A stretch of 64,000 nucleotides of DNA from Symbiodinium natans (taxonomy: Eukaryota > Sar > Dinophyceae > Suessiales > Symbiodiniaceae). The notes under the pieces were generated by a model that was not told the DNA's origin, did no database searches, and worked only from the letters and a program-made list of their open reading frames with translations. Below, piece by piece: positions 19,362 through 29,840 of this stretch (its first letter is position 1; every line of letters begins with the position of its first letter). The position numbers were made by a program, and so were the translations under genes. The stretch lies in assembly GCA_905221605.1 (NCBI GenBank), contig CAJNDS010002686.1:219757-283756 (forward strand). The letters run 5' to 3'.

Positions 19362-19967
19362 CTCCAAGAAAAGTGTCTCTGCTTGCCTTCACCGAGGCCG
19401 AGAACGCCCGTTGGCGCCAGGGTGCCGTTCGCCACGACCGGCGCAATGGCCTGTTTAGGGTTTAGGGTTTAGGGTTTCGGGTTTAGGGTTTAGGGTTTAG
19501 GGTTTAGGGTTTAGAGTTTAGGTTTTAGCGTTTAGGGTTTAAGGTTTAGGTTTTAGGGCTTCGGGTTGAGCCCTGAACCCAAAACCTCCTAAGCCTCAAA
19601 GGATTCATAGAGGGTATACATTGTTTAGGGAAAGGATGAGCTCTCAAAATCCTAAAACGTAGCGTTCTTAGCAATCTGTCCCTGGTATGTTCTATTCCTA
19701 GTCAGGACTTAGAGTTTCGGGTATTGCTGGTTGGTCCCTGCCCTTTTAACACTACATACCAAACCTCCAAACCTCAAACCCTAACCCTAAACCCTAAGCC
19801 CTAAACCCTGAACCCTGAACCCTGAACCCTGAACCCTAAACCCTGAACCCTAAACCCTGAACCCTAAACCCTAAACCCTAAACCCTAAACCCTAAACCCT
19901 AAACCTCGGGAAGAATGCAGGCCTGGCCCTGCGTCGCCAGCTGGACGGCGCTGTAGATGCTCAGAGC
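19362..19967 (-). CDS. Two exons separated by a telomere-ended intron, unknown product
   Basis: Exon 19967-19905 encodes ALSIYSAVQLATQGQACILP plus E and ends at a GTTTAGGG donor in phase 0. Exon 19450-19362 follows acceptor CCCTAAACAG in phase 0 and encodes AIAPVVANGTLAPTGVLGLG then EGKQRHFSW. The 454-bp intron begins with TTTAGGG units and ends with CCCTAAA units. Confidence 0.6.
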
Positions 19968-19999
19968 CTTGGGGATTAGGGGTTTAAGGGGGCTTTAAA

Positions 20000-20107
20000 G
20001 AAGGTTTAGGGTTTAGGGCTTAGGGCTTAGGGCTTAGGGTTTAGGGTTTAGGGTTTAGGGTTTAGGGTTTAGGGTTTAGGGTTTAGGGTTTAGGGTTTAG
20101 GGTTTAG
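20000..20107 (+). repeat. TTTAGGG array
   Basis: Fifteen units; the first few are CTTAGGG, the rest canonical. Confidence 0.95.
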
Positions 20108-20286
20108 TGTTTCCAGGTTTGGGGGGAGGGTTTCGGAATCAAAGCAGCCACAAACGGAGCTTGCTTTGCTGAAGTGCCCTTATGCCAGTGCCCGGTGAGG
20201 CTGAGAACACAGGGCGAGCATAGGAAATCTGCAGATACCCCCCCTCCCCCCATTCAGTTCACTTCGCGACAATTGCTTCCTCTTAC

Positions 20287-20367
20287 CATGCAGAGTGGCC
20301 AGATGGAATGCGGTTTTTCAGGGCAGGAACTGTGCCTTCCTGCTTCCGGATGACGAGGCAGAAGGGC
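20287..20367 (-). CDS. Predicted internal exon, unknown
   Basis: Acceptor GGGCAATCAG and a near-consensus donor, ATG-GTAAGA. All 81 bases are open in two frames (PFCLVIRKQEGTVPALKNRI or EKPHSIWPLCM), so the frame is not fixed. Confidence 0.5.
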
Positions 20368-20379
20368 CTGATTGCCCTA

Positions 20380-20931
20380 ACCCCTACACCCTAAAGCCCT
20401 AAGCCCTATACCCTAAACCCCCTAAACCCTAAACCCTAAAACGCTAAACCCTTAACCTTCAATCTACAGCGCAATTCGTCGTGCAAGAGTTGCGTGATGC
20501 AGTTGGAACAGAGGGCACTTAGTGCCATTCGGCATCTACGGTATGTGTATAGTTGTGTAAGTTGTGTACATGAGGAATACCGTGCACGCTTGCGCGGCAC
20601 CTTCAAGATCGCGCTGCTTTCACGCGTTCATCTGTTCATGCGGCTAATTAGCAGGAAGAATGGGCATGATTACAGACACCTTGGTGGTTGAGAGCTGCTA
20701 AAGGCCACACATGTTGACTGATCAAATGTTGTATTGAAGCTGGGATGCAGCTCGAAGCACGCGGCTTTTGAGCCAAGTGTGCCAGTTTTAAGGCTTGGTG
20801 CACATGGTGCCCCCTGTGCCCCATTTGCGCATGGATACTTCGTGCAGCGACATCACGCAGACTGGAAAGTTTAGGGGTCTAGAGTCTGGGGTTTAGGAAA
20901 TCTGTGAGTGCTGGCACTTGCTGTCATGCTC
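20380..20931. other. Probable 3' UTR/intergenic region of the gene ending at 20932
   Basis: About 230 bp downstream (minus sense) of the stop at 20932 is unique, AT-richer sequence without arrays. A plus-strand ORF at 20494-20691 is open but unrecognised. I see no AATAAA-type signal I would trust. Confidence 0.35.
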
Positions 20932-21149
20932 TCAATCGGCGACTACAGTGGGTAGTGCAGGCTTGTCAAGCGGAATTAAGGTAGGAGAACTGACATGCTG
21001 CAGCAGACGGGCCACCACATAAGGGAGCACCGCAATGGCCAGCACCAGCGCGCCAACTGAACCCACGATCCCGGAACCGTCTAGGACTCGCCCATCGTCC
21101 GCCGGGCCATCGTCCATAGGCGCCTGTGCATTTTGCGGTTGAGACTTCC
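20932..21149 (-). CDS. C-terminal exon of a membrane protein
   Basis: A 72-codon segment after acceptor GTGGAAG ends with TGA at 20934-20932. It is acidic first (APMDDGPADDGRVLDG), then has one transmembrane helix (GIVGSVGALVLAIAVLPYVV) and a short tail ending TLIPLDKPALPTVVAD. A single-pass, tail-anchored type of topology is plausible. The upstream intron holds a CCGAAA...GGTACC element at 21160-21260. Parent gene unknown. Confidence 0.6.
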
Positions 21150-21159
21150 ACGTGGGCAT

Positions 21160-21260
21160 TTCTCCCCAAATGGGGGGGGTACCCCGAAACAGAATAGAAT
21201 CCCCTTAAAACCCTGGTTGGGTCCGCCAAAACGGGTACCCCTGTTTTCGGAAACGCCCAC
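21160..21260. mobile_element. Short element related to the GGTACC family
   Basis: CCAAATGGGGGGGGTACCCC and, inverted, ACGGGTACCCCTGTTTTCGG near the two ends. Relatives at 13660-13770, 30480-30560 and 31535-31700. Confidence 0.5.
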
Positions 21261-21399
21261 CCCAAACCCTAAGCCCTCAACCCTACACCCTGAACCCTAA
21301 ACCCTCAAACAAACAGAAGCCCTCAGCCCCCAACCTACAAGAACCGGCGCTGAGTCCCGGCATGAAAACCCGAAATCAAGCAACTAGACCCTAGGAATA

Positions 21400-23100
21400 A
21401 CAAGGAGGGTTTAGGGTCTAGGATTTAGGTTTAGGGTTTGAGAGTTTAGGGCGCCATCTGGGTCGTGGACCACTACCAAGCAGGCGAAGATGCAAGATCA
21501 CGCACGAGCCACGCAGATAGCTTGCTGTGGCAGGCAGGGAATGAAGGAATGGAATAGTAGCTGTGGCAATTATAAGTAGGGTACCCTAAACCCCACTGAG
21601 CGCAGACAAGCTCAAGATGATTCATAGCAAGCCTTAATTATCCCTGAACCCTAAACCCTAAACCCTAAACCCACAAAATGCCCTTCGCAGGGAGAAGGGT
21701 AGGGCCCTAGCACAATAACGTTTAGCGGTTGAAGGTCTTGGGGTTTAGGGCTTAGGGCTTCGGGTTCAGGGCTTGGGGTCGTAGGGGCTTGGGGTGTAGG
21801 GGGTTTAGGGCACCTACAATCCCACTATTCTTGCGGGCGTGGGGGGTGGTGGGGGGCGGGGGAGGAAACGCACCCCGACCTATGCCCCAGTTACACAAGT
21901 ATGGGATCCTCATAGTCTCTTAGGCCTACCTCTCGCAGGCCTCAAGGCCCTGAACCCCAAACCCTAAACCCCAAACCCTATAAGCCCTAAACCCTACACC
22001 CTAAACCCTAAACCCTAAACCCTATTATATAAGCGCTATAAGCCCTAAACCCTACCCTTTGTGGCAGCTCCTTCCCCGCCTCCACTGCGTGGCGCCGGGT
22101 CAGGGGCGCAGGCGCAGACAGGCCAGATTCTGGGAGCAGTGTTAGGGTTTAGGGTTTAGGGTTTAGGGTTTAGGGTTTAGGGTTTAGGGTTTAGGGTTTA
22201 GGGTTTCGGGTTCAGGGTTCAGGGTTCAGGTTCAGGGTTCAGGGTTTAGGGTTTCGGGTTTAGGGTTTAGGGTTTAGGGTGTAGCCTAAACGCCTAGCCA
22301 CCCAAAATATAAGAGGCTACTATTATGGTCCCAAAAAGAGGAAACTGTAGCAGCCCATAACTATAGTGTACAGGCTGTCAAGATAGGGTTTAGGGTTTGG
22401 AGGTTTGGGGCTTAGGGTTTAGCTCCTGGGGTTAAGAACCTCAGGATCGCGTATCCTTGAAATTATTGGCTGAGTTTAGCTGTCGAGGAGGGGGAAGTCA
22501 CCCCCTTGGAGCGGTCCACAAGTACCGAAAAAAGTTGATGGCTACCTACTTGAGCACCTAGCCCCAGGCGTTTGTAGCCGCTCACGCATCAGTTTGGTTG
22601 TGGCCATCGGGCAAACCCGACCCCTCCGCCCACCCGTCCCTGCGGTGCTCTGCCCGAACCCAAATTCCCGCACCTGCCACTGCACGGTGGAACTCGGACC
22701 GGCATCTGGTGGCGCATGGGCAGCTCTCTACGTGATGATCACTTTTGGGGTAACGGAGGCCAAATCAGGTGCTGCCTCGAGGAGCAACGAAGCTGAGCGC
22801 TCTCAGCGCCAGCAGCGCCAGCGCAGCACCTGTGAGAGAGCGGTCTCTGCCCAAGCTCCCCGCATACCGGAGGGAGGGGGGGAGGTAAAGAGGGGGCCTA
22901 AAATAGGGGTCGGAATATTACTCATAGTTTTCCCTTATGGTTCCTTTATCAGCACACTGTAGAATAACCTCCCCCCCCCCCCCCCCCCGTCCCGAAACCT
23001 TATTCTAGTTATCAGGCGCCTACATCATATGGGCAAGAGCACTTCCGGAGTCAGTGGGTCCCGGCCTGTCAAGACGCGAACGAAGCGGCGCCTTGAGGTA
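21400..23100. other. Sparse region with candidate exons on uncertain strands
   Basis: Plus-strand candidates: 21452-21534 (GAIWVVDHYQAGEDARSRTS), 22594-22800 (GGAWAALYVMITFGVTEAKS) and 23040-23096 (STSGVSGSRPVKTRTKRRLE before a GAG-GTACGC donor). The island at 22056-22142 is open on both strands. Between them are degenerate arrays, a CCGACCCC-type element at 22890-22975 and a C-run at 22971-22988. Confidence 0.35.
22143..22280 (+). repeat. TTTAGGG array with TTCAGGG block
   Basis: About 19 units, with a run of TTCAGGG in the middle. Confidence 0.9.
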
Positions 23101-23281
23101 CGCAGCGGAGCCATGGCGACGCAGAGGTGGAGTCTGTGAGTTCGCACAACAAGGAATCCAGCATGCAAACATGTGGCGACATCCCTCAGATACTTGCTGG
23201 GCTTGCCGGCATATGTGTGGAAACTGTGGCCACGGACAGATGCCACCAACTCACACCTCTCTAGATGGCTGCAATGTGCGA

Positions 23282-23408
23282 CACCCTAAACCCTAAACCC
23301 TAAACCCTAAACCCTAAACCCTAAACCCTAAACCCTAAACCCTAAACCCTAAACCCTAAACCCTAAACCCTAAACCCTAAACCCTAAACCCTAAACCCTA
23401 AACCCTAC
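23282..23408 (-). repeat. CCCTAAA array
   Basis: Eighteen perfect heptamers; with the 23514-23630 array it brackets the exon 23488-23417. Confidence 0.95.
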
Positions 23409-23416
23409 ACTCAGAC

Positions 23417-23488
23417 TGCCATCAGACATTGCTCCTCTTCACTCAGAGCAAGCTCAGGAGCTGGCTCCATCATTTCTGAATCAAACTC
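23417..23488 (-). CDS. Predicted acidic exon, unknown
   Basis: Acceptor GCCAGTGCAG, donor GTCTGAG, 24 codons: EFDSEMMEPAPELALSEEEQ then CLMA. The plus strand has stops. One of the clearest array-bracketed exons. Confidence 0.6.
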
Positions 23489-23513
23489 CTGCACTGGCAA
23501 GAAGTAATTAGGA

Positions 23514-23630
23514 TTTAGGGTTTCGGGTTTTGGGTTTAGGGTTTGGGGTTTAGGGTTTAGGGTTTGGGGTTTAGGGTTTAGGGTTTAGGGTTTAGGGTTT
23601 AGGGTTTAGGGTTTAGGGTTTAGGGTTTAG
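23514..23630 (+). repeat. TTTAGGG array
   Basis: About 16 units with early TTTCGGG/TTTGGGG variants. Confidence 0.95.
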
Positions 23631-23861
23631 GTGAAGCTAGTGCGGCTGGTGTCTGTTCTCTGCGGGCGACTGCGCAGTAAACGATAAGGCGCACGCCTCC
23701 TCTGCCCGTCTCAGGCCTGGACATGGGTATGTTTCTTTGAGAGGTTCTTACTCCCTAAACCCCAAACCCCAAACCCCAAACCCTAAACCCCAAACCCTAA
23801 ACCCTAAAGCATACATCCAAACCCCGAGAGAGAGACAGTAAACAACCCCCAACCCTATATC

Positions 23862-24002
23862 TTGGGATGTGCCCCCTCCCCCCCTCCCCTCCTCCCCCCC
23901 TCCCTCCCCCCCCTCCCTATAAAACAGTCCCTAGAGTCCCTAGCAGGAATTACAATCGGGGGGTACTACAAGTATCCCCGTTTAAAAGTGCGAACATCCC
24001 AA
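23862..24002. mobile_element. GGGATGTTCCCCC foldback copy with expanded C-tract
   Basis: Left end TTGGGATGTGCCCCC and right end GCGAACATCCCAA. The C-run after the left end has expanded to about 50 bp of C/T. Confidence 0.65.
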
Positions 24003-24150
24003 CCTAAAACCTAAACCCTAAAACTCCAGACCCTCCTAAACAGACCTGTCTAGCCCGGTGATATAAAAGCAAGGCCACGGCGGCCAAAGTCTACAAGCCG
24101 GGGTTGGGAGCCCAGGCCTGAATTGATGAACATGCTAGACCAATCTAAAT

Positions 24151-24265
24151 TGGCATGTTCCCCCTTATACTAACAGTCCTTAATCGGGCTTGTAATAGCG
24201 GGGGGGGGGGGGGGGGGTACTACAATCCCTGTTCAGGACTGCTGGTATAAGGGTGAACATCCCAA
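24151..24265. mobile_element. GGGATGTTCCCCC foldback copy with poly-G core
   Basis: TGGCATGTTCCCCCTTATAC and TAACAGTCCTTAATCGGG on the left; inverted AGGACTGCTGGTATAAGGGT and GAACATCCCAA on the right. A run of about 18 G lies in the loop. A different size from the 13182 copy, so the core is variable. Confidence 0.7.
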
Positions 24266-24786
24266 CATGTAACGGTACAATAATACAGTAATATTACAAT
24301 ACACGAAAACAACGATATGATCATAGAATACTACAATACTACAAGACTACAGGACTACAGTACTATATTACTACATTAAAAAATGCCAATAGTACTAGAA
24401 TACTATAATACAAACATGCTATACTACGATCATACGGTAGTACCACAATACTATAACTCTACAATACTCTAATACTATAACAAGTTGCTTTTGGGCATTG
24501 TGCTTACCTTCCGTCAAGCTTGTGCCCACCCAACCATGTAAGAATAAGCACGGCGGAAGCTTGCCCCATCATGTTTTTTAGGGTTTAGGGTTTAGGGTTT
24601 AGGGTTTTGACGCACCTGCCTTAAGGGACACAGGCCTGTTTACAACCGCCAGCGTCATGAGGTGGAGAAGGTCGAATGGTATGGTGCATTGGGGGGGTGC
24701 GCTTAAGACAACTTAGTAGCATACTACTACGATCATATAACAATACAACCATGTAGTGAAACGATCATATACTGTCATAATCGTGT

Positions 24787-24827
<41 letters not shown>

Positions 24828-25020
24828 TATAGAGAGACAGAGAGTCATGCGAATAGTAATCGGATCGTATAAGTAAACGTGCAAAAGGGGCTCTTCGGTT
24901 GGTGTTTAGAGCTTCTGGGCGGATTTCACGTTGGGGTTTGTTTAGGCGTTGATTCCTCGTCCCTGTCCACCCTAGACTCTAAGCCTACACTCTAACATAC
25001 ACCCGCAACCATTACCCTAA
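24266..25020. repeat. TACTACAAT-type low-complexity and GA microsatellite
   Basis: 24290-24480 is a cryptic array of TACAATACTAC words; (GA)n with interruptions runs 24788-24840. No gene seen. A short TTTAGGG tract is at 24578-24606. Confidence 0.6.
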
Positions 25021-25024
25021 CCCA

Positions 25025-25570
25025 ACACCACACCCTAAACCCTAAACCCTAAACCCTAAACCCTAAACCCTAAACCCCAAACCCTAAACCCTAAACCCTA
25101 AACCCTCCCCCAAAGCGTGCGCCTAGAAGGCGCGGTAGGGGAGCCGGCCGCTGCGCGATGCGGCCAGACACGCGCGTCTGTGGAAGGAAGCTTCGAGGCT
25201 GCAAGGGTTTAGGGTTTAGGGTTTAGGGTTTAGGGTTTAGGGTTTAGGGTTTAGGGTTTAGGGTTTAGGGTTTAGGGTTTAGGGTTTAGGGTTTAGGGTT
25301 TAGGGTTTAGGGTTTAGGGTTTAGGGTTTAGGGTTTATTTAGGGTTTAGGGTTTGTATAGGGTTTAGGGTTTATATAGGGTTTAGGGTTTAGGGTTCAGG
25401 GTTTAGGGTTTAGGGTTTAGGGGTTAGGGTTGAGGGTTTAGGGGTTCAGGGTTCTGGGGTTTGGGGGTGTAGGGTTTACAGGGTTGAGGGTTTAGGGTTT
25501 AGGGGTTCAGGGTTCTGGGGTTTGGGGGTTTAGGGTTTATAGGGTTTAAGGTCTAGGGTTTTGGGGAGGG
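25025..25570. repeat. CCCTAAA array, 97-bp island, long TTTAGGG array
   Basis: C-array 25025-25107; island 25108-25204; G-array 25205-25570 with at least 25 perfect units, then TTTATATAGGG and TTCAGGG variants. The island is open in several frames on the minus strand (PRSFLPQTRVSGRIAQRPAP), so it is a likely exon with an unfixed frame. Confidence 0.85.
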
Positions 25571-25744
25571 GTGCAGGGTTTAGGGTATAAGGTTTAGGGT
25601 TCGAAACCCTCTCTGGAGGGGACGGGGTTCGGGAATTAAAGGGTCTCAGGAATTCACAAGGAGTGGGGTTCTTGAAGGAGCGATAAGGGTGGGACTTGTG
25701 TCGGGCAAAGCACAAACTTGTCTGAACCTTCAGGGATTTAAAGG

Positions 25745-26110
25745 CTCGGACCCTAAACCCTGAACCCTGAACCCTAAACCCTAAACCCTAAACCCTAAAC
25801 CCTAAACCCTAAACCCTGAACCCTAAACCCTAAACCCTAAACAATAAACCCTAAACCCTAAACCCTAAACCCTGAGTGAGACCCTAAGCCCCCCCAGAAC
25901 TCCGAAACCCTCAAGCACACCTCTGCGGCCCTCACTTGGCCCTCAGTTCATAACCCCGAAACCCTAAACCCTAAACCCTAGACCCTAAACCCCTAAACCC
26001 TGAACCCCTAAACCTCTATACCCCTACACGCCCGAAAGCCTAAGCCCTAAACCCCTAGACCCCTAAACCCCTAAACCCCTCAACCCCTAAACCTCTATCC
26101 CCCTATATGC
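25745..26110 (-). repeat. CCCTAAA and CCCCTAAA arrays
   Basis: Canonical CCCTAAA units to about 25870, then CCCCTAAA octamers at 25985-26095. Confidence 0.9.
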
Positions 26111-26429
26111 CTAAAACCCTATAAGCCCCGAGACCCTCCAATCACCTCGAGGGCTTTGAGGGCTACTTGGAGGTTCAGGGTACTGATAAGCCTAAAGTGA
26201 AGTTTTCTTGGGGGGTTTGAGGTTTAGGGTTGGTTTAGGGTTTAGGGTTTAGGACTTAGGGTTTAGGGTTTAGGATCTTGGGTTTAGGGCTTCGGGAGGG
26301 TTGGGGCTTGGGGTGTTGATGCGCGCATTCGTTGGCGAGTGACTCGTGTCGGCCCTGGCAGGTCACTGACTTTGCCTCCCACCCCCACCCCCCCCCCCCC
26401 CCAACTATTCCAGCCCGCCTTGCGAATCA

Positions 26430-26720
26430 CCCTCAGAGGAAAATCCTCTTGTGGAGGATTGACGGAGGTCCGGAACAGCGGCACCACGCGATTGTGGCAA
26501 TCCAGGATGGCGTACTCCTGGCTCTGTGGGAGGCGATCTGCCCCTGAACCCCAAACCCCAAACCCTAAAGACCCTAAACCCTAAACCCAAATCCCAAGGA
26601 TGTGTTACACTTCTGATTTGCCCAAGGTACACCAAACTCAGCGCTTGTGTTTTTCATGGCTCCAGAAAGAGAACGCAACAACTTGCAGGCATCGGCCGGA
26701 GCCAGAGCTTCAGTCTTGAG
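26430..26720 (-). CDS. Two candidate exons, unknown product
   Basis: Upstream piece about 26720-26653: ESLKTEALAPADACKLLRSL then SGAMKNTSAEF, donor GTGTACC. Downstream piece about 26524-26432 after GAGCCAG: EYAILDCHNRVVPLFRTSVN then PPQEDFPLR, donor GTGATTC. The phases of the two do not agree as written, and the plus strand of the second is also open (HHAIVAIQDGVLLALWEAI). Confidence 0.4.
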
Positions 26721-26728
26721 GCTTTCCA

Positions 26729-26828
26729 GGGTTTAGGGTTTAGGGTTTAGGGTTTAGGGTTTAGGGTTTAGGGTTTAGGGTTTAGGGTTTAGGGTTTAGG
26801 GTTTAGGGTTTAGGGTTTAGGGTTTCGG
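26729..26828 (+). repeat. TTTAGGG array
   Basis: Fourteen perfect units. Confidence 0.95.
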
Positions 26829-26881
26829 GGCTGCCGGGGCTGCCATCAGGAAGCTGAAGAGCAGCAACACAAGGAGGACAC

Positions 26882-28428
26882 GTCCCAGTGCTCCTCAATG
26901 CTCTTCCCCTCCATGTAGCCTTGGTAGCCCAGTAGCCATATTACCCCTAAACCATACACCCCCGAAACCCGAAACCCGTAGACCCTAATCCTAAACCCTA
27001 CACCCTACTAACAAAAAGGCTAAAGGGCACCCTTGGGCTACCAAGTAACTCTCCAAGACCTTCCCCCAAGACTCGCTGTACTCGATGATGGTGACTGACT
27101 CTTCGTCCTGCGGGCTCAGCAGCTGGTTAGGGTTTAGGGTTTAGGGTTTATGGTTTAGGGTTAGGGTCTAGAGGGTCACTGTTCTAGCTTTCACTACTCA
27201 TAAGGGGGTTCCAGGCTTGGGAACAAACTTACCCACCCAAAGAATCCCACAACATTAAGGAAAAATCAAGGCCACTACACAACGCGACAGACCAAAAATG
27301 GCTCAAGAACGGTGCCGACAGACCAAAAGTGGCTCAAGGCACGACAAACCAAAAATGGCTCAAGAATGGTGCCGACAGACCAAAAGTGGCTCAAGAACGG
27401 TGCCAACACACCAAAAGTGGCTCAAGAACGGTGCCGACAGACCAAAAAAGCTCAAGAACGGTGCCGACATCCCAGACTGACCAAAAAGTGCTCAACAACG
27501 GTCCGAAATGGACCGAACATGGTGCAACAACGGTGCCGCTTGACCAAAAAGTGCGCAACAACGGTGCCGGCAAACCAAAAGGTGCTCAACAACGGTAGCT
27601 GCACTAAAAAGTTAATCGGGTTTAAATCTATAAGGATAGAGAGGAATTAGGGTTTAATTAGGGTTTAGGGTTCAGGGTTCAGGGTTTAGGGTCACAGGGC
27701 CAAAGCAGTCGACAAGCCCGTCCGCGGCGCTGGTGCAGGGCATCTCGAACTGCGGATTGGACCTGGGCCCCTAAACCCTGAACCCTGAACCCTGAACCCT
27801 GAACCCTGAACCGCATGACGGGGTCGCGAAATGATGGCTGTTCCCCTTGGGGTAGTTCTCTACTCAACCAACTTCGAAGGCTTTATGTAGAGAGTGCGGA
27901 GGAGTCGCTGGGTAGGTAACCCTGACACTATCAACCCTGCCATAAACCCACAGGTCCCTGTAAAGCGTCAAGGCCTCAGCCCTAAACCCTACACCCTAAC
28001 CCTAAACCCTAAACCCTAAACCCTAACCCCTAAACCCTAAACCCTAAACCCTAAACCCTAAACCCTAAACCCTAAACCCTAAACCCTAAACCCTGAACCC
28101 TGAACCCTGAACCCTGAACCCTGAACCCTGAACCCTAAAGCCCTAGCTCGGATCAACCCCTGGAACAATATAGGCAACTATCAACCTGGAGGGACTCAAG
28201 GAGCTCCACTTGTAAGATTCATGTTGAGGTTCAAGGGCACCCCCGTCCTAGCAGCCCTAAACCCTAAACCCTAAACCCTATACCCTATACCCTAAACCCT
28301 AAACCCTAAACCCTAAACCGCCCACTATCCCTCCCCGAAACCTGCACCGGCACACTGGGCTGCTGACTGGCCAGGACTCATTGGTGAGGTCGGACCGAAA
28401 CTTGGTCAGCACAATGTCTACAAAGGAT
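26882..28428 (-). CDS. Five-exon gene K, phase-consistent, product unknown
   Basis: Exons 28428-28342, 27859-27812, 27762-27696, 27122-27050, 26919-26882. All four junctions keep frame: AG to A GAA, CG to G TCC, CCT to CTG (phase 0), GAG A to GC TAC. Peptides in order: SFVDIVLTKFRSDLTNESW, ELPQGEQPSFRDPVMR, SNPQFEMPCTSAADGLVDCF, LLSPQDEESVTIIEYSESWG, YMEGKSIEEHWD. Donors are GTTTCGG, GTTCAGGG, GTGACC, GTTACTTGG and GTGTCC; acceptors all AG. No domain recognised; both ends incomplete. This chain is the best internal evidence that the array-bracketed islands are exons. Confidence 0.7.
26920..27049. mobile_element. Introner of the CTTGGTAGCCCAGT family, 130 bp
   Basis: Coincides with the GT-AG intron between exons 27122-27050 and 26919-26882. 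Ends in plus sense: CTTGGTAGCCCAGTAGCCAT and GGGCACCCTTGGGCTACCAA, inverted copies. Degenerate CCCTAAA units form the core. Confidence 0.8.
27288..27610. repeat. 31-bp tandem repeat, about ten units
   Basis: The unit is ACCAAAAGTGGCTCAAGAAC plus GGTGCCGACAG, with drift toward the right end. Open in all forward frames (MAQERCRQTKSGSR), which is a repeat artefact. It lies in the predicted intron 27695-27123 of gene K. The word TGGCTCAAG matches the 3' end of the dinoflagellate spliced leader. Confidence 0.85.
27985..28140 (-). repeat. CCCTAAA array ending in CCCTGAA block
   Basis: About 15 CCCTAAA then six consecutive CCCTGAA units. Confidence 0.9.
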
Positions 28429-28494
28429 CTTAGGGTTTAGGGTTTAGGGTTTAGGGTTTAGGGTTTAGGGTTTAGGGTTTAGGGTTTTTAAATC

Positions 28495-28640
28495 CTACAC
28501 CCCTAAACTCCTAAACCCCTAAACCCCTAAACCCCTAAACCTCTAGACCCCTAAACCCCTAAACCCCTAAACCCCCAAACCCCTAGACCCCTAAACCCCT
28601 AAACCCCCAAACCCCTAAACCCCTAAACCCCTACTAAATC
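28495..28640 (-). repeat. CCCCTAAA octamer array
   Basis: About 17 octamers CCCCTAAA/CCCCCAAA, a different unit length from the neighbouring heptamer arrays. Confidence 0.9.
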
Positions 28641-28654
28641 ATAGGTGTCCATAG

Positions 28655-28945
28655 CCATTCCGCTTCAGCTTTGGCGCTGCTTCAACATGTGTGTGCCGTA
28701 GTGAAGCAGCTCGCAAAAATGAAGCAGCACGGTCTTTGAAGCAGCACGCACTGGTAACTGTACTAACCGCCGCTGCCTCTGTCACAACAGGCAGACGAAC
28801 TTGTCTTGGCAAATCTACTTGCAAATTGCATTCCGCTTCAGCATTGGTGCTGCTTCGTTTTTGGGTGCTGCTTCAGCACGTGCGTGCCGCGGTGAAGCAG
28901 CACGCGAAAATGAAGCAGCATGGTCTCTGAAGCAACATGGCTACA
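28655..28945. repeat. Duplicated foldback segment rich in GCTGCTTC/GAAGCAGC
   Basis: Two ~115-bp copies (28655-28770 and 28830-28945) begin CCGCTTCAGC, contain GCTGCTTCA and end with GAAGCAGCA words, so each can fold on itself. Second octamer arrays of CCCCTAAA follow at 28955-29045. Confidence 0.7.
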
Positions 28946-29420
28946 GATTCCTATGACTAAACCCCCTGAACCCCTAAACCCCTAAACCCCTAAACCCCTA
29001 AACCCCTAAACCCCTAAACCCCCAAACCCCCAAACCCCCAAACCCCTACACCCGAGACGCCAAGACATGGACGCGGCCCCTGCCTGAAACCTGAGGCGCG
29101 CGCAAGATGTTTGTGAACCACGCGCGCTGCGTGCCAACATCAAAACCTTAGTGCTCTTGTCCCAGAGACGCCCAAAACCTTTCAGCAAGGAAATCGACCA
29201 GAAACCTTAAACCCTAAACCCTACATAAAACCCTTCTGTAAGGAAAAGCTCCATCAATAATAACAGGCATCTTAACAAGGACACATAGAGGATTGCCTAG
29301 GTCAATGAATCTCGGACAAATCGCTGCGCAAGGGCTCTGAAGCAAAAAAGACGGCGCATCCTCGCGGCTGTTTAGGACTTGGCATCGAAAATCCGGTGCG
29401 GGCTTCCCTAAGCTCTGGTC

Positions 29421-29515
29421 TTGGGATGTTCCCCCTCATACTAACAGCCCTTAAAAGGGATTATCACAGGGGGTACCATAATCCCTATTGAGGACTGTTA
29501 GCACTAGTTTCCCAA
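29421..29515. mobile_element. GGGATGTTCCCCC foldback copy
   Basis: TTGGGATGTTCCCCCTCATA on the left, inverted AGGACTGTTAGCACTAG and TTTCCCAA on the right. The right terminus has decayed. Confidence 0.65.
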
Positions 29516-29611
29516 CTCGGGTCTTTTCTTTGATGTATCACAATACAGAGCTTGATGGTTAGGGTACCCCAAAAGGGACCATCATCCAAGGTCAGGAGAA
29601 TCTCATGCCCA

Positions 29612-29757
29612 GACCCTGGGGAGGATCCAAAAAGTAGAACCCCAAAAATAGTACCCCACCCTAGACCCTAAACCCTAAACCCTAAACCCTAAACCCCTAA
29701 ACCCCTAAACCCTAAGAACCTTCAAGGGCATCTCCTTTTTGGATCCTCCCAGGTTTC
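29612..29757. mobile_element. GGATCC-family element, second copy
   Basis: Ends CTGGGGAGGATCCAAAAAGT and TTTTTGGATCCTCCCAGG match the 54-171 element. CCCTAAA units sit inside. The exon 29840-29757 ends at its right border. Confidence 0.65.
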
Positions 29758-29840
29758 TGGGTGGGCCGAAGCCTCTGAGTTACCCCGCTTTGACTGTTCT
29801 GGTTCAGGAGTTGCCTGGCCTTCTCCTTACGCTTCCTGGC
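29757..29840 (-). CDS. Predicted basic exon, unknown
   Basis: After acceptor CTGCCAG the frame reads KRKEKARQLLNQNSQSGVTQ then RLRPTQKP and ends at the GAGGATCC element border (apparent GA donor). A short continuation SGHEILLTLDD is open beyond the element at about 29607-29570. Confidence 0.55.

Noticed and set aside
27298-27650. Repetitive protein MAQERCRQTKSGSR
   Set aside because: All three forward frames are open across the 31-bp repeat and it lies in a predicted intron of gene K.
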